Shown here piece after piece: positions 9,210 to 18,248 of a stretch of 64,000 nt of DNA; the stretch's first letter is position 1, and the number at the start of each line of letters is the position of its first letter. The notes under the pieces were generated by a model that did not search any database, was not told the origin of the DNA, and was given only the letters and a program-made list of their open reading frames with translations. Source of the stretch: Flavobacterium panacis (GTDB taxonomy: Bacteria > Bacteroidota > Bacteroidia > Flavobacteriales > Flavobacteriaceae); contig NZ_JANKMS010000005.1 in NCBI RefSeq assembly GCF_024649945.1, positions 186,001-250,000 of the forward strand. Reading direction: 5' to 3'. Made by a program: the position numbers and the translations under genes.

Positions 9210-10085
9210 TTACAAATTAACATCTTCAATCAGTTCATCGCTCAAAATACCAGAGCAAATTTCTCTAACTTCTCCTGTCATCCTGATATTAAAATCAGCA
9301 TCAACATTTATTTTTAATGTTCCGCCCTGCATTTTAATCGTTATATTTTCGTCTACTAAACCTTTCTTTTTCAACACACTTGCCACTGCACAAGACGAAC
9401 TTCCTGATGCAAGTGTAAATCCTGCTCCTCTTTCCCAAATTAAAACTTCAACTTCATTTCGGTTTATTACTTTGGCAAACTGAACATTGATTCTGTTTGG
9501 AAACATTTTATGATTTTCTAAAAATGGTCCAAACTGTTTTATTTCTTCGATATTTAAATCTTCTTTAAGAATAACACAATGCGGATTTCCAACAGAAACA
9601 CAATTAACATCAAAAGATTTACCATTTGCCTCAATTGTAATGTTATCAACTTCTGGAGTTTCAAATTTTGTTGGAATAAGATCTGATTTGAAAATTGCCT
9701 GTCCCATATCGACAGTTATAATTTTCGCTTTATTACTTATCGTTTCTTCAATGGTCGCTTTTACGATTCCACCTTTTGTTTCAACAGTAAATTCATTTTT
9801 AGTTATTATTCCGTAATCAAAAACGTATTTACAAAATATACGAAGTCCATTACCGCTTTTCTCAGCTTCAGAACCGTCTGGATTAAAGATTTGCAAACCA
9901 ATATCAGCACGATTAGAATCAACTAAAAGAAGAATACCGTCAGAACCTATTCCGAAATTTACATTACAGATTCTTGTTATCGCTTTTTGACTAAGTTCGA
10001 AAGCAATATTCTTGCTGTCTAGTACTATATACTCATTTCCTAATCCGTGAGTTTTTACAAAGAAATTCTTGTTCATTTGTTTCAT
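9210..10085 (-). CDS. DapF-fold protein lacking both catalytic cysteines
   Basis: 291 residues, the length and fold signature of diaminopimelate epimerase. It has HGLGNEYIVLD near the N-terminus, then SGNGLR, GNPHCVIL and WERGAGFTLASG. In genuine DapF the two racemising thiols sit in CGNGxR and ACGxGAC. Here both are serine (Ser77, codon AGC; Ser227, codon TCA), while the His of GNPH, the Glu of WERG and the Asn of GLGN are kept. This is therefore probably a paralogue with changed chemistry (dehydratase-like, isomerase-like or binding only), not the lysine-pathway epimerase. ATG at residue 4 (MNKNFF) is an alternative start. The DUF5686 gene lies immediately upstream. Confidence 0.8.
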   Translation of the reverse strand: MKQMNKNFFVKTHGLGNEYIVLDSKNIAFELSQKAITRICNVNFGIGSDGILLLVDSNRADIGLQIFNPDGSEAEKSGNGLRIFCKYVFDYGIITKNEFTVETKGGIVKATIEETISNKAKIITVDMGQAIFKSDLIPTKFETPEVDNITIEANGKSFDVNCVSVGNPHCVILKEDLNIEEIKQFGPFLENHKMFPNRINVQFAKVINRNEVEVLIWERGAGFTLASGSSSCAVASVLKKKGLVDENITIKMQGGTLKINVDADFNIRMTGEVREICSGILSDELIEDVNL

Positions 10086-10103
10086 TATATTTTATTAATC
10101 TGA

Positions 10104-12605
10104 CTAGAAATAGAATCCAAAAGATCCTTTTACAGCAAATTTGTGAGCGTCTGGCATGTCTAAATAATTTCCTCTCCAAGAGAAATCAATACGGAATACT
10201 TTGAATATATTTCCAATTCCAGCGTGGTATTCATAATACACTTTTTCTGGAGCATTATAAGGCAATCCAGAAGCATTAATAGCGCGATTAGCATCGGAAA
10301 TAGTTCCGTGAACGGCTCTAACTCCAATAAACTCTCTCCAATTTAATTTTCTCATAAATGGAATTCTAGCGAATAATCTTCCACCAAAATCATGATTCCA
10401 TTGCAAAGTAGTATATTGATCGGTTACGAATTCGTAGAAATTCAAGTTACTAAATGTATTTTCAATTGTAAAATACGTTTGGTTACCCGGAATTACACTC
10501 ATTAATCCCAACGGAATTGTTCCAAAAGTTTTACCTGTTTCAACAATAATATTTGATCTTCCTAAAGGTCCAATTATAATTGGTTGTTTATAAAAAACTT
10601 GAATCTTTTCATAAGCAAAATCACTATCCAGAACTCCTTTTAATCCATAACTGAAATTCACAAAGAAATGACTGAACGGACTATCCACTAAATCTCTTTC
10701 TACACCATAACCAATTGTTTTACGATTTGGCATATATTCAAACTGAATATTAGCTTCAGATTGTTTCACATCACTTTTGATAACTCCCATTGGATTGGCG
10801 GCAGTTGGCAACGTGGTGTAATAATCTAAACTAAAAGTCTTAGAAGCCGATTCTAATGTTCGATAAGAGAATCCTGCAGAAACAATAAAATTCTTCTTCG
10901 CCTCCATTTCAACTGAAAGGTTACTTAAATTAATGTTCGTTAATTTTCCGTTACTTCCTGTTGTAAACAATGCAGACGATGCAAAACTTCTCCCTAAAAC
11001 ATCATTTGTAGTCGTTAAACTCGCTCCAATTTGCTCAATATCACGTCTATTTCCTCCAGAAATAATGACACGGTTTTTCTTGTCCACCATCCATTTTCCA
11101 GAAACGCCATATTTGAATTTACTATCATCAAATCCGTAAGCCGTATAAGCTTGAATACGCCATGGATCATTTGGTCCAAAATAGGTTCTTCCTCCTACTC
11201 TTAGTCGTAAACCTTCAACTTCATTATATCCAAAAGTAGAATAAATAGGACCGTAGTCGAAGTTCTTAAATTCGACATAACCACTTCCTAAAATGGAGAC
11301 GAGATTGTACAACTGCTTAAATCGCTTGACGGTCTGCAGTGTGTCGAGCATTTTATAAATACCTGCTTCGTCTTTATTTAATTTCTCGAAACGATTTTCT
11401 TCCCAGAACTCAGGCGGTCGCTCATAGACCGCATTGTCTATAAAATTGACTTCTTCTTTATAAAATTTCTCTGGTTTTTGAATATTGAATTTATGATTGC
11501 GATACAAAGTCGTTCGCTTTCCATAAACTCCTTTTGATTTTTCTTTTTTGTTTAAAGCAAAATCAGACATCATATAATCACGTGTCAGAAGGAAAATAGA
11601 ATCATTTTCTACTTCAAATTCCTGCTCAATATAAATGTCTTTTACCCAGTTAATATTTGCACTTTTGGTAACGCCCATATTAATTTTTTTGATGGCAAAA
11701 GTGGTATCGTTTACCCAAAAATCTCCTTTAAAAGTCAATTCGTTTTTACGTCTTGGATAAAAAACAATATTAAAACACCATTTTTTGTCGATGTACGCAC
11801 TGTCTTTCAGGACATAATTGTAAACATCAATCCCTGTTTTTGAAAGCGGACTTGTAAAACTTTTATCGAAAAACTTTAGGTGATTATCATAGATATTATA
11901 ATCTGAATAAAGATCTTTTACAAAGGCTAAAATTTGCTGATTACCCTGAAAACCAGACATTTTATTCCCAGTAAGATTTTCTTTTACTTTCTTTATTTTA
12001 TTATCACCGTAAACATCATAAACCGATTCGTTGATAAAAATTGGCAAGTATGTTTTTCCCGTAACATCTGAAGTATCAACATGATTAAAAACAAACTCCA
12101 TTCCTTTGAAAAGTTTGTTTTTCATGAAGGCACTATCAATAGTGTTCATATCAAACTCTACCTTTTCATACTTCTGCATTTCATATTGATTGAATTGGTA
12201 AAGTCCATTTTTACGTTTTCTTTCCCAAATTTTCCTCAAAATATCCAGTGCCGGATTATTCTTTTTAGAAGTTTTTCCGGTATAAATTACAACCTCATTA
12301 AGAGCTTCGGCTTCGCCTAAAACAATTTTAAAATTATAATTAACTGCTTTGTCCAAAGGCACTTCCTTATCTGAAAATCCTGCAGAACTTACGATCAAAG
12401 CGGTATAAGTATTTGGAGATTCTAGATAAAAACGTCCGTCTTCGTTAGAAACGATTCCAGTATTAGAACCTTTAAAAACAACATTTGCAAAAGGTATAGG
12501 CTGATTTGATTTGTCTAAGACAATTCCACTCACTTTAGTTTGTGCAGTAGCAAGAGCCGCAAATGCGAATACAAAAAATACGCTGAGTAAAACTAATCTT
12601 TTCAT
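10104..12605 (-). CDS. DUF5686 outer-membrane protein with carboxypeptidase-like regulatory domain
   Basis: 833 residues. The signal peptide (1-21, ending ATAQ) is followed by a carboxypeptidase-regulatory-like beta-sandwich (about 24-105), including VSGIVLDKSNQPIPFANVVF. The long DUF5686 region follows, and the C-terminal third is rich in amphipathic beta-strands ending in Phe (KGSFGFYF), typical of an outer-membrane barrel. The family is widespread in Bacteroidota and of unknown function. Only 18 bases separate its stop from the DapF-like gene, so the two are probably cotranscribed. No catalytic residue can be pointed to. Confidence 0.88.
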   Translation of the reverse strand: MKRLVLLSVFFVFAFAALATAQTKVSGIVLDKSNQPIPFANVVFKGSNTGIVSNEDGRFYLESPNTYTALIVSSAGFSDKEVPLDKAVNYNFKIVLGEAEALNEVVIYTGKTSKKNNPALDILRKIWERKRKNGLYQFNQYEMQKYEKVEFDMNTIDSAFMKNKLFKGMEFVFNHVDTSDVTGKTYLPIFINESVYDVYGDNKIKKVKENLTGNKMSGFQGNQQILAFVKDLYSDYNIYDNHLKFFDKSFTSPLSKTGIDVYNYVLKDSAYIDKKWCFNIVFYPRRKNELTFKGDFWVNDTTFAIKKINMGVTKSANINWVKDIYIEQEFEVENDSIFLLTRDYMMSDFALNKKEKSKGVYGKRTTLYRNHKFNIQKPEKFYKEEVNFIDNAVYERPPEFWEENRFEKLNKDEAGIYKMLDTLQTVKRFKQLYNLVSILGSGYVEFKNFDYGPIYSTFGYNEVEGLRLRVGGRTYFGPNDPWRIQAYTAYGFDDSKFKYGVSGKWMVDKKNRVIISGGNRRDIEQIGASLTTTNDVLGRSFASSALFTTGSNGKLTNINLSNLSVEMEAKKNFIVSAGFSYRTLESASKTFSLDYYTTLPTAANPMGVIKSDVKQSEANIQFEYMPNRKTIGYGVERDLVDSPFSHFFVNFSYGLKGVLDSDFAYEKIQVFYKQPIIIGPLGRSNIIVETGKTFGTIPLGLMSVIPGNQTYFTIENTFSNLNFYEFVTDQYTTLQWNHDFGGRLFARIPFMRKLNWREFIGVRAVHGTISDANRAINASGLPYNAPEKVYYEYHAGIGNIFKVFRIDFSWRGNYLDMPDAHKFAVKGSFGFYF

Positions 12606-12614
12606 TGTCTAGGC

Positions 12615-12656
12615 AAAAAAAAAACTTCATCAATTAACTATGAATGATGAAGTTTT
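12615..12656 (-). terminator. Terminator of pdhB
   Basis: AACTTCATCA and TGATGAAGTT form a 10-bp stem between 12623 and 12655. Read on the minus strand it is followed by a run of nine or more T, placed just after the pdhB stop and before the DUF5686 gene. Confidence 0.82.
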
Positions 12657-12676
12657 GTGAGTATTTTAAATGTGTA

Positions 12677-13654
12677 TTATTTGTATAATACTTTTTTAAC
12701 TGCTTTTACTACATCACCTGCATTTGGCAACCAGTCTTTAAGCAATACTGGAGAGTAAGGTGCAGGAGTATCTGCAGTTGTAATACGTTGAATTGGCGCA
12801 TCAAGGAAGTCGAAAGCTTGTTCTTGAACGATATAAGAAATTTCAGAAGAAAGGCTGGCAACTGGCCAAGCTTCCTCAAGAATCACTAAACGGTTTGTTT
12901 TTTTAACCGATTTTAAGATTGCATCTTTATCCATTGGACGAACTGTTCTTAAATCGATAATTTCACAAGAAATTCCTTCTTTAGCTAATTCATCAGCAGC
13001 AATAAAAGCTTCTTTGATGATTTTTCCGAAAGAAACAATAGTTACATCTGTTCCTTCACGTTTAACATCAGCAACCCCAATTGGAATTGTGTATTCTCCA
13101 TCTGGCACTTCACCTTTGTCACCGTACATTTGCTCAGACTCCATGAAGATTACAGGGTCATTATCACGAATTGCAGATTTTAAAAGTCCTTTTGCATCGT
13201 AAGGAGTTGAAGGAACAATAACTTTAAGACCTGGAGTGTTAGCAAACCAGTTTTCTAAAGCTTGTGAGTGAGTAGCTCCTAATTGACCAGCAGAAGCTGT
13301 TGGCCCACGGAAAACGATAGGCACATTAAACTGTCCACCTGTCATTTGACGCATTTTAGCAGCGTTATTAATAATTTGATCAATACCAACTAAACAGAAG
13401 TTGAATGTCATATATTCTACAATAGGGCGGTTTCCGTTCATTGCCGAACCTACAGCAATTCCCGAAAATCCAAGCTCAGCAATTGGAGTATCGATTACTC
13501 TTTTTTCACCAAACTCAGCAAGCATTCCTTTTGAAGCTTTGTAAGCTCCGTTGTATTCTGCAACCTCTTCTCCCATTAAATATATGGATTCATCGCGACG
13601 CATTTCTTCGCTCATCGCTTCGCAAATGGCCTCTCTAAATTGTATTGTTCTCAT
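12677..13654 (-). CDS. pdhB: Pyruvate dehydrogenase E1 component, beta subunit
   Basis: 325 residues, the normal length for the E1-beta subunit of 2-oxoacid dehydrogenases. With E1-alpha it performs thiamine-diphosphate-dependent decarboxylation of pyruvate and acetyl transfer to the E2 lipoyl domain. Recognisable segments are REAICEAMSEEMRRDE at the N-terminus, MGEEVAEYNGAYKASKG (about 27-43), IVEYMTFNF and HSQALENWFANTPGLKV. The alpha subunit is not adjacent in this window; upstream is the divergent etf operon. It could also be the E1-beta of a related 2-oxoacid complex, but similarity to pyruvate enzymes is strongest by eye. A -7 motif lies 33 bases upstream. Confidence 0.92.
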   Translation of the reverse strand: MRTIQFREAICEAMSEEMRRDESIYLMGEEVAEYNGAYKASKGMLAEFGEKRVIDTPIAELGFSGIAVGSAMNGNRPIVEYMTFNFCLVGIDQIINNAAKMRQMTGGQFNVPIVFRGPTASAGQLGATHSQALENWFANTPGLKVIVPSTPYDAKGLLKSAIRDNDPVIFMESEQMYGDKGEVPDGEYTIPIGVADVKREGTDVTIVSFGKIIKEAFIAADELAKEGISCEIIDLRTVRPMDKDAILKSVKKTNRLVILEEAWPVASLSSEISYIVQEQAFDFLDAPIQRITTADTPAPYSPVLLKDWLPNAGDVVKAVKKVLYK

Positions 13655-13686
13655 ATTTTATATTGTATGTTGAATTTTCTGAAGAG

Positions 13687-13694
13687 CAAAAATA
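13687..13694 (-). promoter_or_regulatory. Candidate -7 promoter element for pdhB
   Basis: TATTTTTG on the minus strand, 33 bases upstream of the pdhB ATG. No matching TTG at the -33 spacing. Confidence 0.45.
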
Positions 13695-14115
13695 AATATT
13701 TTAAATAACTTAAAAGCATAAATTGAATTTAAAATCGCATGAACTGTTGCACATCTTTCGCTTTTAACTTTTTTAAGTTTATTGTGATATTTACGAAATC
13801 GATATAATAACGTATAAATAACACTTATTTCATCACAAATATTTTTTAGACAAACTTTGGTCTATTTGTTGAAATTCTTATTCTATCCAAAATCCATTCA
13901 TAGAACGCAAAAAACGAAAAGTTAGTATTTTTGTTACAAAATTTAAATCTTTACCTAGGTTGCAAATATTGCAAAATTCCTAACAATCAGGCGAAATGAC
14001 TATTTTTTCATTTTTAAATCCCGACAAAAGCCTTCCAAAACCATACAATCTGCGAAATCGTAATAGTTTTAAAAAATATTATGCATGCATAGTATAATTA
14101 TTCCAAATTAAATTC

Positions 14116-14123
14116 TAAATTTG
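14116..14123 (+). promoter_or_regulatory. Candidate -7 promoter element for etfBA
   Basis: TAAATTTG lies 34 bases upstream of the etfB ATG and fits TAnnTTTG. No clear -33 element. Confidence 0.4.
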
Positions 14124-14156
14124 TAGAAGCATATTATAAATTCAAAATATATACTT

Positions 14157-14903
14157 ATGAAAATACTAGTTTGCATCAGCCATGTGCCTGATACTACTTC
14201 TAAAATTAACTTTACCAACGGCGATTCAGAATTTGATACAGCCGGTGTACAATATGTAATTAACCCTAACGACGAATTTGGATTGACTCGTGCAATCTGG
14301 TTTCAAGAACAACAAGGAGCAAACGTAACTGTTGTAAACGTTGGAGGTCCTGATACTGAACCAACTTTGCGTAAAGCATTGGCTATTGGTGCAAACGAAG
14401 CAATTCGTGTAAACGCAAATCCAACTGATGGATTTTTTGTTGCAAAACAATTGGCAGAAGTAATTAAAAATGGAGGTTACGATCTTGTAATTGCTGGAAA
14501 AGAATCTTTAGATTATAACGGAGGAATGGTTCCAGGAATGATTGCTGGAATTTTAGGTTCTAACTTCTTAAACTCTTGTACAGCTTTAACTGTTGACGGA
14601 AACAATGTAAAAGCAGTTAGAGAAATCGACGGTGGAAAAGAAACTGTGAGCACTACACTTCCATTAATTATTGGAGCTCAAAAAGGTCTTGTTGAAGAAA
14701 AAGACCTTCGTATTCCTAACATGAGAGGAATTATGACAGCAAGAACTAAAGCTTTAACTATCCTTGAGCCAGTTGATGCCCCAGTAAATACAAAAGCGGT
14801 AAAATTTGAAAAACCAGCTCCAAAATCGGCAGTAAAATTAGTTTCTGCAGATAATTTAGATGAGTTAATCAATTTATTACATAACGAAGCGAAAGTAATC
14901 TAG
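14157..14903 (+). CDS. etfB: Electron transfer flavoprotein, beta subunit
   Basis: 248 residues, matching the family length. EtfB binds AMP and docks with EtfA to carry electrons from acyl-CoA and other dehydrogenases to the quinone pool. Visible family segments include KILVCISHVPDT at the N-terminus, NPNDEFGLTRAI, and the signature-like region AGKESLDYNGGMVPGMIAG (about 117-135), followed by VREIDGGKETVSTTLP. The gene is followed after 86 bases by etfA on the same strand, so the two make one operon. The intervening bases contain imperfect repeats of CAGTTTTCAG and CTGAAAC types that can fold back on each other. Confidence 0.95.
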   Translation: MKILVCISHVPDTTSKINFTNGDSEFDTAGVQYVINPNDEFGLTRAIWFQEQQGANVTVVNVGGPDTEPTLRKALAIGANEAIRVNANPTDGFFVAKQLAEVIKNGGYDLVIAGKESLDYNGGMVPGMIAGILGSNFLNSCTALTVDGNNVKAVREIDGGKETVSTTLPLIIGAQKGLVEEKDLRIPNMRGIMTARTKALTILEPVDAPVNTKAVKFEKPAPKSAVKLVSADNLDELINLLHNEAKVI

Positions 14904-14989
14904 TAATCAGTTTTCAGTCGTTGTTTTCAGTTTTCAGTACTAACCTGAAACTTGAAACCTGAGACTAATAACCTCTAAACAAAAAAATC

Positions 14990-15958
14990 ATGTCAATATT
15001 AATATATGCAGAATCTGCAGAAGGAAAATTTAAAAAAGTAGCTTTCGAATTAGCTTCTTACGCCAAAAAAGTAGCCGAAAGTTTAGGAACAACTGTTACT
15101 GCTTTAACAGTAAACATCAGTGATGTAAGCGAGTTAGGCAAATACGGAGTGGATAAAGTTTTAAAAGTAACCAACGATAAATTAGCTGGTTTTACAGCTA
15201 AAGCTTACGCTGATGTAATCAAACAAGCTGCTGAAAAAGAAGGAACAAAAGTAGTTTTACTTTCTTCTACAACAGATAGTATTTACCTTTCATCATTAGT
15301 TGCCGTAGCTTTAAATGCAGGTTTCGCTTCAAATGTTGTAGGATTACCTGTTAGTACTTCACCATTCCAGGTAAAAAGAAATGCTTTTTCAAACAAGGCT
15401 TTCAATATTACTGAAATCGCTACAGATGTAAAAGTTCTTGGTTTGGCTAAAAACTCTTATGGAATTTTTGAAAGTGCAGGAGCTGCAACAGCAGAAGATT
15501 TCAACCCAACTATCGGAGACAATGATTTTGGTGTAAAAGTAGAATCTGTAGAAAAAGTTTCTGGAAAAGTTTCTATCGCTGATGCTGATATCGTAGTTTC
15601 TGGCGGACGTGGATTAAAAGGTCCTGAAAACTGGGGACTAATTGAAAATTTAGCTGAAGTTTTAGGTGCTGCAACAGCATGTTCTAAACCTGTTTCAGAT
15701 TTAGGATGGAGACCTCACAGCGAACACGTTGGGCAAACAGGAAAACCAGTTGCAACTAACTTGTACATTGCTGTAGGTATTTCAGGAGCGATCCAACATA
15801 TTGCTGGAATCAACTCTTCAAAAGTAAAAGTGGTAATCAATAATGACCCAGAAGCTCCTTTCTTCAAAGTTGCTGATTACGGAATTGTTGGAGACGCTTT
15901 CGAAATTGTACCACAATTAACAGAGAAATTAAAAGCTTTCAAAGCTCAGCATTCTTAA
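14990..15958 (+). CDS. etfA: Electron transfer flavoprotein, alpha subunit
   Basis: 322 residues, the normal EtfA size. The N-terminal half is the ETF alpha/beta domain. The C-terminal half is the FAD-binding domain with [19 protein letters not shown] (about 204-222), [14 protein letters not shown] (about 242-255) and [13 protein letters not shown] (about 264-276), which are typical FAD-contact segments. It works with EtfB as an FAD-containing electron carrier. A strong terminator follows about 25 bases after the stop, closing the etfBA operon. Confidence 0.95.
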   Translation: MSILIYAESAEGKFKKVAFELASYAKKVAESLGTTVTALTVNISDVSELGKYGVDKVLKVTNDKLAGFTAKAYADVIKQAAEKEGTKVVLLSSTTDSIYLSSLVAVALNAGFASNVVGLPVSTSPFQVKRNAFSNKAFNITEIATDVKVLGLAKNSYGIFESAGAATAEDFNPTIGDNDFGVKVESVEKVSGKVSIADADIVVSGGRGLKGPENWGLIENLAEVLGAATACSKPVSDLGWRPHSEHVGQTGKPVATNLYIAVGISGAIQHIAGINSSKVKVVINNDPEAPFFKVADYGIVGDAFEIVPQLTEKLKAFKAQHS

Positions 15959-15980
15959 TTTAAAATTCTCTCTAAAAATA

Positions 15981-16033
15981 TAGCTGCCTAAAAACAAGAT
16001 AATCGTATCTTTGTTTTAAGGCAGCTTTTTTGT
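15981..16033 (+). terminator. Terminator of etfBA
   Basis: AGCTGCCT-AAAACA and the complementary TGTTTTAAGGCAGCT make a long hairpin from about 15982 to 16026, followed by a run of six T. It lies 23 bases after the etfA stop. Confidence 0.85.
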
Positions 16034-16122
16034 TCCATATTTTTTGACTAAAATTGCACCTTTATTTTTTAATCAAAAAAAGCATAAAACTGTGGTCTTA
16101 ACTACCACTTTTACAAACATAT

Positions 16123-16746
16123 ATGAGTCTAGTAAAATTATCTATAAAAGGAATTTCATACAGCCAAACTCAAAATGGCGCTTATGCCTTAATTCTGAAT
16201 GAAGTTGATGGTGAAAGAAAATTACCTATTGTTATTGGCGCTTTTGAAGCTCAATCGATAGCTATTGCCTTAGAAAAAGAAATAAAACCACCTCGTCCGT
16301 TAACTCACGATTTGTTCAAAAACTTTGCAGAAAGATTTGACATAGTAGTAAAACAGGTCATCATTCACAAACTTGTTGATGGTGTTTTTTACTCTAGTTT
16401 AATTTGCGAAAGAGACAAAATCGAAGAAATAATCGATGCCCGAACTTCTGATGCAATTGCATTGGCACTTCGTTTCAATGCACCGATTTTTACTTATAAA
16501 AACATCTTAGATAAAGCCGGAATTTATTTAAAATCAAATACGGCCGATACCGATCAGGGCGCTCAAGAAATCGACGATGTACTTTCTAATCCGGAGACTT
16601 TTGGACACGAAGAAGAAACCAATCAATCTGGTGATGTTTATGCAAAGCACACTTTGCAGGAACTTAACGATCTTTTAGATCAGGCCGTTTCTCAGGAAGA
16701 TTACGAAAAAGCAGCCAAAATTAGAGACGAAATCTCAAGAAGATAA
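16123..16746 (+). CDS. Bifunctional nuclease family protein (DUF151) with UVR motif
   Basis: 207 residues. The N-terminal domain (about 1-135) is the bifunctional-nuclease/DUF151 fold, with LPIVIGAFEAQSIAIALE and RTSDAIALALRF, as found in plant BBD nucleases and many bacterial homologues. The C-terminal segment (about 170-205: TLQELNDLLDQAVSQEDYEKAAKIRDEI) is a UvrB/UvrC-type helical hairpin, a protein interaction motif. The exact role in Bacteroidota is not established; nuclease activity is inferred from the family name only. A 77-base gap with repetitive CGAATAA-type sequence separates it from thyA. Confidence 0.9.
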   Translation: MSLVKLSIKGISYSQTQNGAYALILNEVDGERKLPIVIGAFEAQSIAIALEKEIKPPRPLTHDLFKNFAERFDIVVKQVIIHKLVDGVFYSSLICERDKIEEIIDARTSDAIALALRFNAPIFTYKNILDKAGIYLKSNTADTDQGAQEIDDVLSNPETFGHEEETNQSGDVYAKHTLQELNDLLDQAVSQEDYEKAAKIRDEISRR

Positions 16747-16823
16747 ATTCAATGTTTAATCGTTGAACCGTTTATTCGTTAAATCGATTAAACAATTAAA
16801 CGAATAACCGAATAAACAAACAA

Positions 16824-17675
16824 ATGAAACAATATTTAGATTTAGTAAAACACGTTTTAGAAAACGGAAATCAAAAAGGAGACCGTACTGGAACTGGAAC
16901 TAAAAGCGTTTTCGGTTATCAGATGCGTTTTGATTTAAGTGAAGGTTTCCCGATGGTTACGACTAAAAAGCTACATTTAAAATCAATCATTTACGAATTA
17001 CTTTGGTTTTTAAAGGGAGATACCAATATTAAATATCTTCAGGAAAACGGAGTGAAAATTTGGGATGAATGGGCAGATTCAAATGGTGATTTAGGGCCAG
17101 TTTATGGACATCAATGGAGAAACTGGAATAGCGAAGAAATTGATCAGATTTCTGAATTAATTACGGAATTAAAAACGAATCCGAACAGTCGTAGAATGTT
17201 GGTTTCTGCATGGAATCCTTCAGTTTTACCAGATACTAAAAAGTCTTTTGAAGAAAATGTAGCTAATAATAAAGCTGCATTGCCTCCATGTCACGCCTTT
17301 TTTCAGTTTTATGTTGCTGCTCCAGATTTAGAAAAAGGAGAAACAAAAGGAAAATTATCTTGTCAATTATACCAAAGAAGCGCTGATATATTTTTAGGCG
17401 TTCCTTTTAATATTGCTTCTTATGCTTTATTAACCATGATGATTGCTCAGGTTTGCGATTTAGAAGCTGGTGAATTTATTCACACTTTTGGTGATGCTCA
17501 TATTTACAACAATCATTTTGAGCAATTAGAACTGCAATTGACACGTGAACCAAAACCATTACCAAAAATGATTTTAAATCCTGAGATTAAAAACATTTTT
17601 GATTTTGATTTCAATGACTTTACACTCGTAGATTACGATCCGCATCCTGCCATAAAAGGAAGTGTCGCTGTATAA
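16824..17675 (+). CDS. thyA: Thymidylate synthase
   Basis: 283 residues. It converts dUMP to dTMP using 5,10-methylene-tetrahydrofolate, releasing dihydrofolate. The catalytic cysteine is Cys156 in [12 protein letters not shown]. Other family segments are [12 protein letters not shown] (about 20-31), [35 protein letters not shown] and HIYNNH. It is about 20 residues longer than the E. coli enzyme, owing to extra residues before the catalytic loop ([15 protein letters not shown]) and after FQFYV ([10 protein letters not shown]). Dihydrofolate reductase, which recycles its product, is encoded 0.9 kb downstream, and a terminator lies directly after the stop. Confidence 0.97.
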   Translation: MKQYLDLVKHVLENGNQKGDRTGTGTKSVFGYQMRFDLSEGFPMVTTKKLHLKSIIYELLWFLKGDTNIKYLQENGVKIWDEWADSNGDLGPVYGHQWRNWNSEEIDQISELITELKTNPNSRRMLVSAWNPSVLPDTKKSFEENVANNKAALPPCHAFFQFYVAAPDLEKGETKGKLSCQLYQRSADIFLGVPFNIASYALLTMMIAQVCDLEAGEFIHTFGDAHIYNNHFEQLELQLTREPKPLPKMILNPEIKNIFDFDFNDFTLVDYDPHPAIKGSVAV

Positions 17676-17681
17676 TTATAA

Positions 17682-17716
17682 AAAAATCCGCTTAAAATTT
17701 AAGCGGATTTTTTTAT
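17682..17716 (+). terminator. Bidirectional terminator between thyA and the glycogen-binding-domain gene
   Basis: AAAAAATCCGCTTAAA and TTTAAGCGGATTTTTT form a near-continuous palindrome, with A and T runs on each side. It serves both convergent genes; the minus-strand gene ends inside its edge at 17713. Confidence 0.85.
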
Positions 17717-18009
17717 ACAACTAAAACACTATTTTCACTTCCGGCATAATCATTCCATTTGTAAAAATCGGCTTCTGGATCGTTCACATAAATTCCGTCG
17801 ATTACATACTTAAACTCGTAAATCGCGTCTTTAACCAAATCATAAGTAGCTTTAAAAGTTCCGTTTTTTAACTTACTTAAAGTTCCTTCTGAAGGATTCC
17901 AGTTGTTGAAATCGCCTACGACTGCTGCCGAATCAGCGTCTTTAGCATCAATAGAAAATGTAACTTTAACAACAGGCTTTGTTTTGATAAATTGTTTCTT
18001 CAAAGACAT
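17713..18009 (-). CDS. Small isoamylase-N/CBM48-type glycogen-binding domain protein
   Basis: 98 residues made almost entirely of one early-set (CBM48/AMPK glycogen-binding) domain. It starts VKVTFSIDAKDADSAAVVGDFNNWN and continues with KLKNGTFKATYDL, IYEFKYVIDG and VNDPEADFYKWNDYAGSENSVLVV. The FNNWNP and EFKYVIDG motifs are the classic carbohydrate-contact strands. No enzyme domain is attached, so it may be a stand-alone glucan-binding or adaptor protein in the cytosol (no signal peptide). Such free-standing modules are common in Flavobacteria. Their role is not known to me. Confidence 0.85.
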   Translation of the reverse strand: MSLKKQFIKTKPVVKVTFSIDAKDADSAAVVGDFNNWNPSEGTLSKLKNGTFKATYDLVKDAIYEFKYVIDGIYVNDPEADFYKWNDYAGSENSVLVV

Positions 18010-18248
18010 AACTATTTAGTTTTTAGATTTATACATCTAAAATTAAATAAAATAGATCAAACCCTCACTACATTGCTAACCGATTTATCATAATACCAAA
18101 AACAGCACACTATTTTAGTTATATCTGTAATTTATAGCATCTAAAATTTTGCTTTTCAAATTCTTAGCTCAATTTAAGCCAAATAATCCATCTTCAAAAT
18201 ATTGACTTTCAAAAATAAATTTTAACTTTATGATCTCATTTTTATCTT

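Larger units (their letters stand above)
13655..14156. other. 502-base intergenic region between divergent pdhB and etfB
   Basis: No open frame of note. It holds -7 promoter candidates for both flanking genes, a second TATTTTTG at 13926-13933 on the plus strand, and a near-perfect palindrome TTGCAAATATTGCAA at 13960-13974. The rest is AT-rich with no clear structure. Confidence 0.7.

Noticed and set aside
13655..14156. Search for a tRNA or small RNA in the longest empty region near etfB
   Set aside because: No cloverleaf, no GTTCGA-type T-loop with matching arms, and no sRNA-like terminator were seen.
14226..14450. Minus-strand frame inside etfB
   Set aside because: Antisense shadow of a conserved gene; Cys- and Ser-rich composition is typical of such artefacts.
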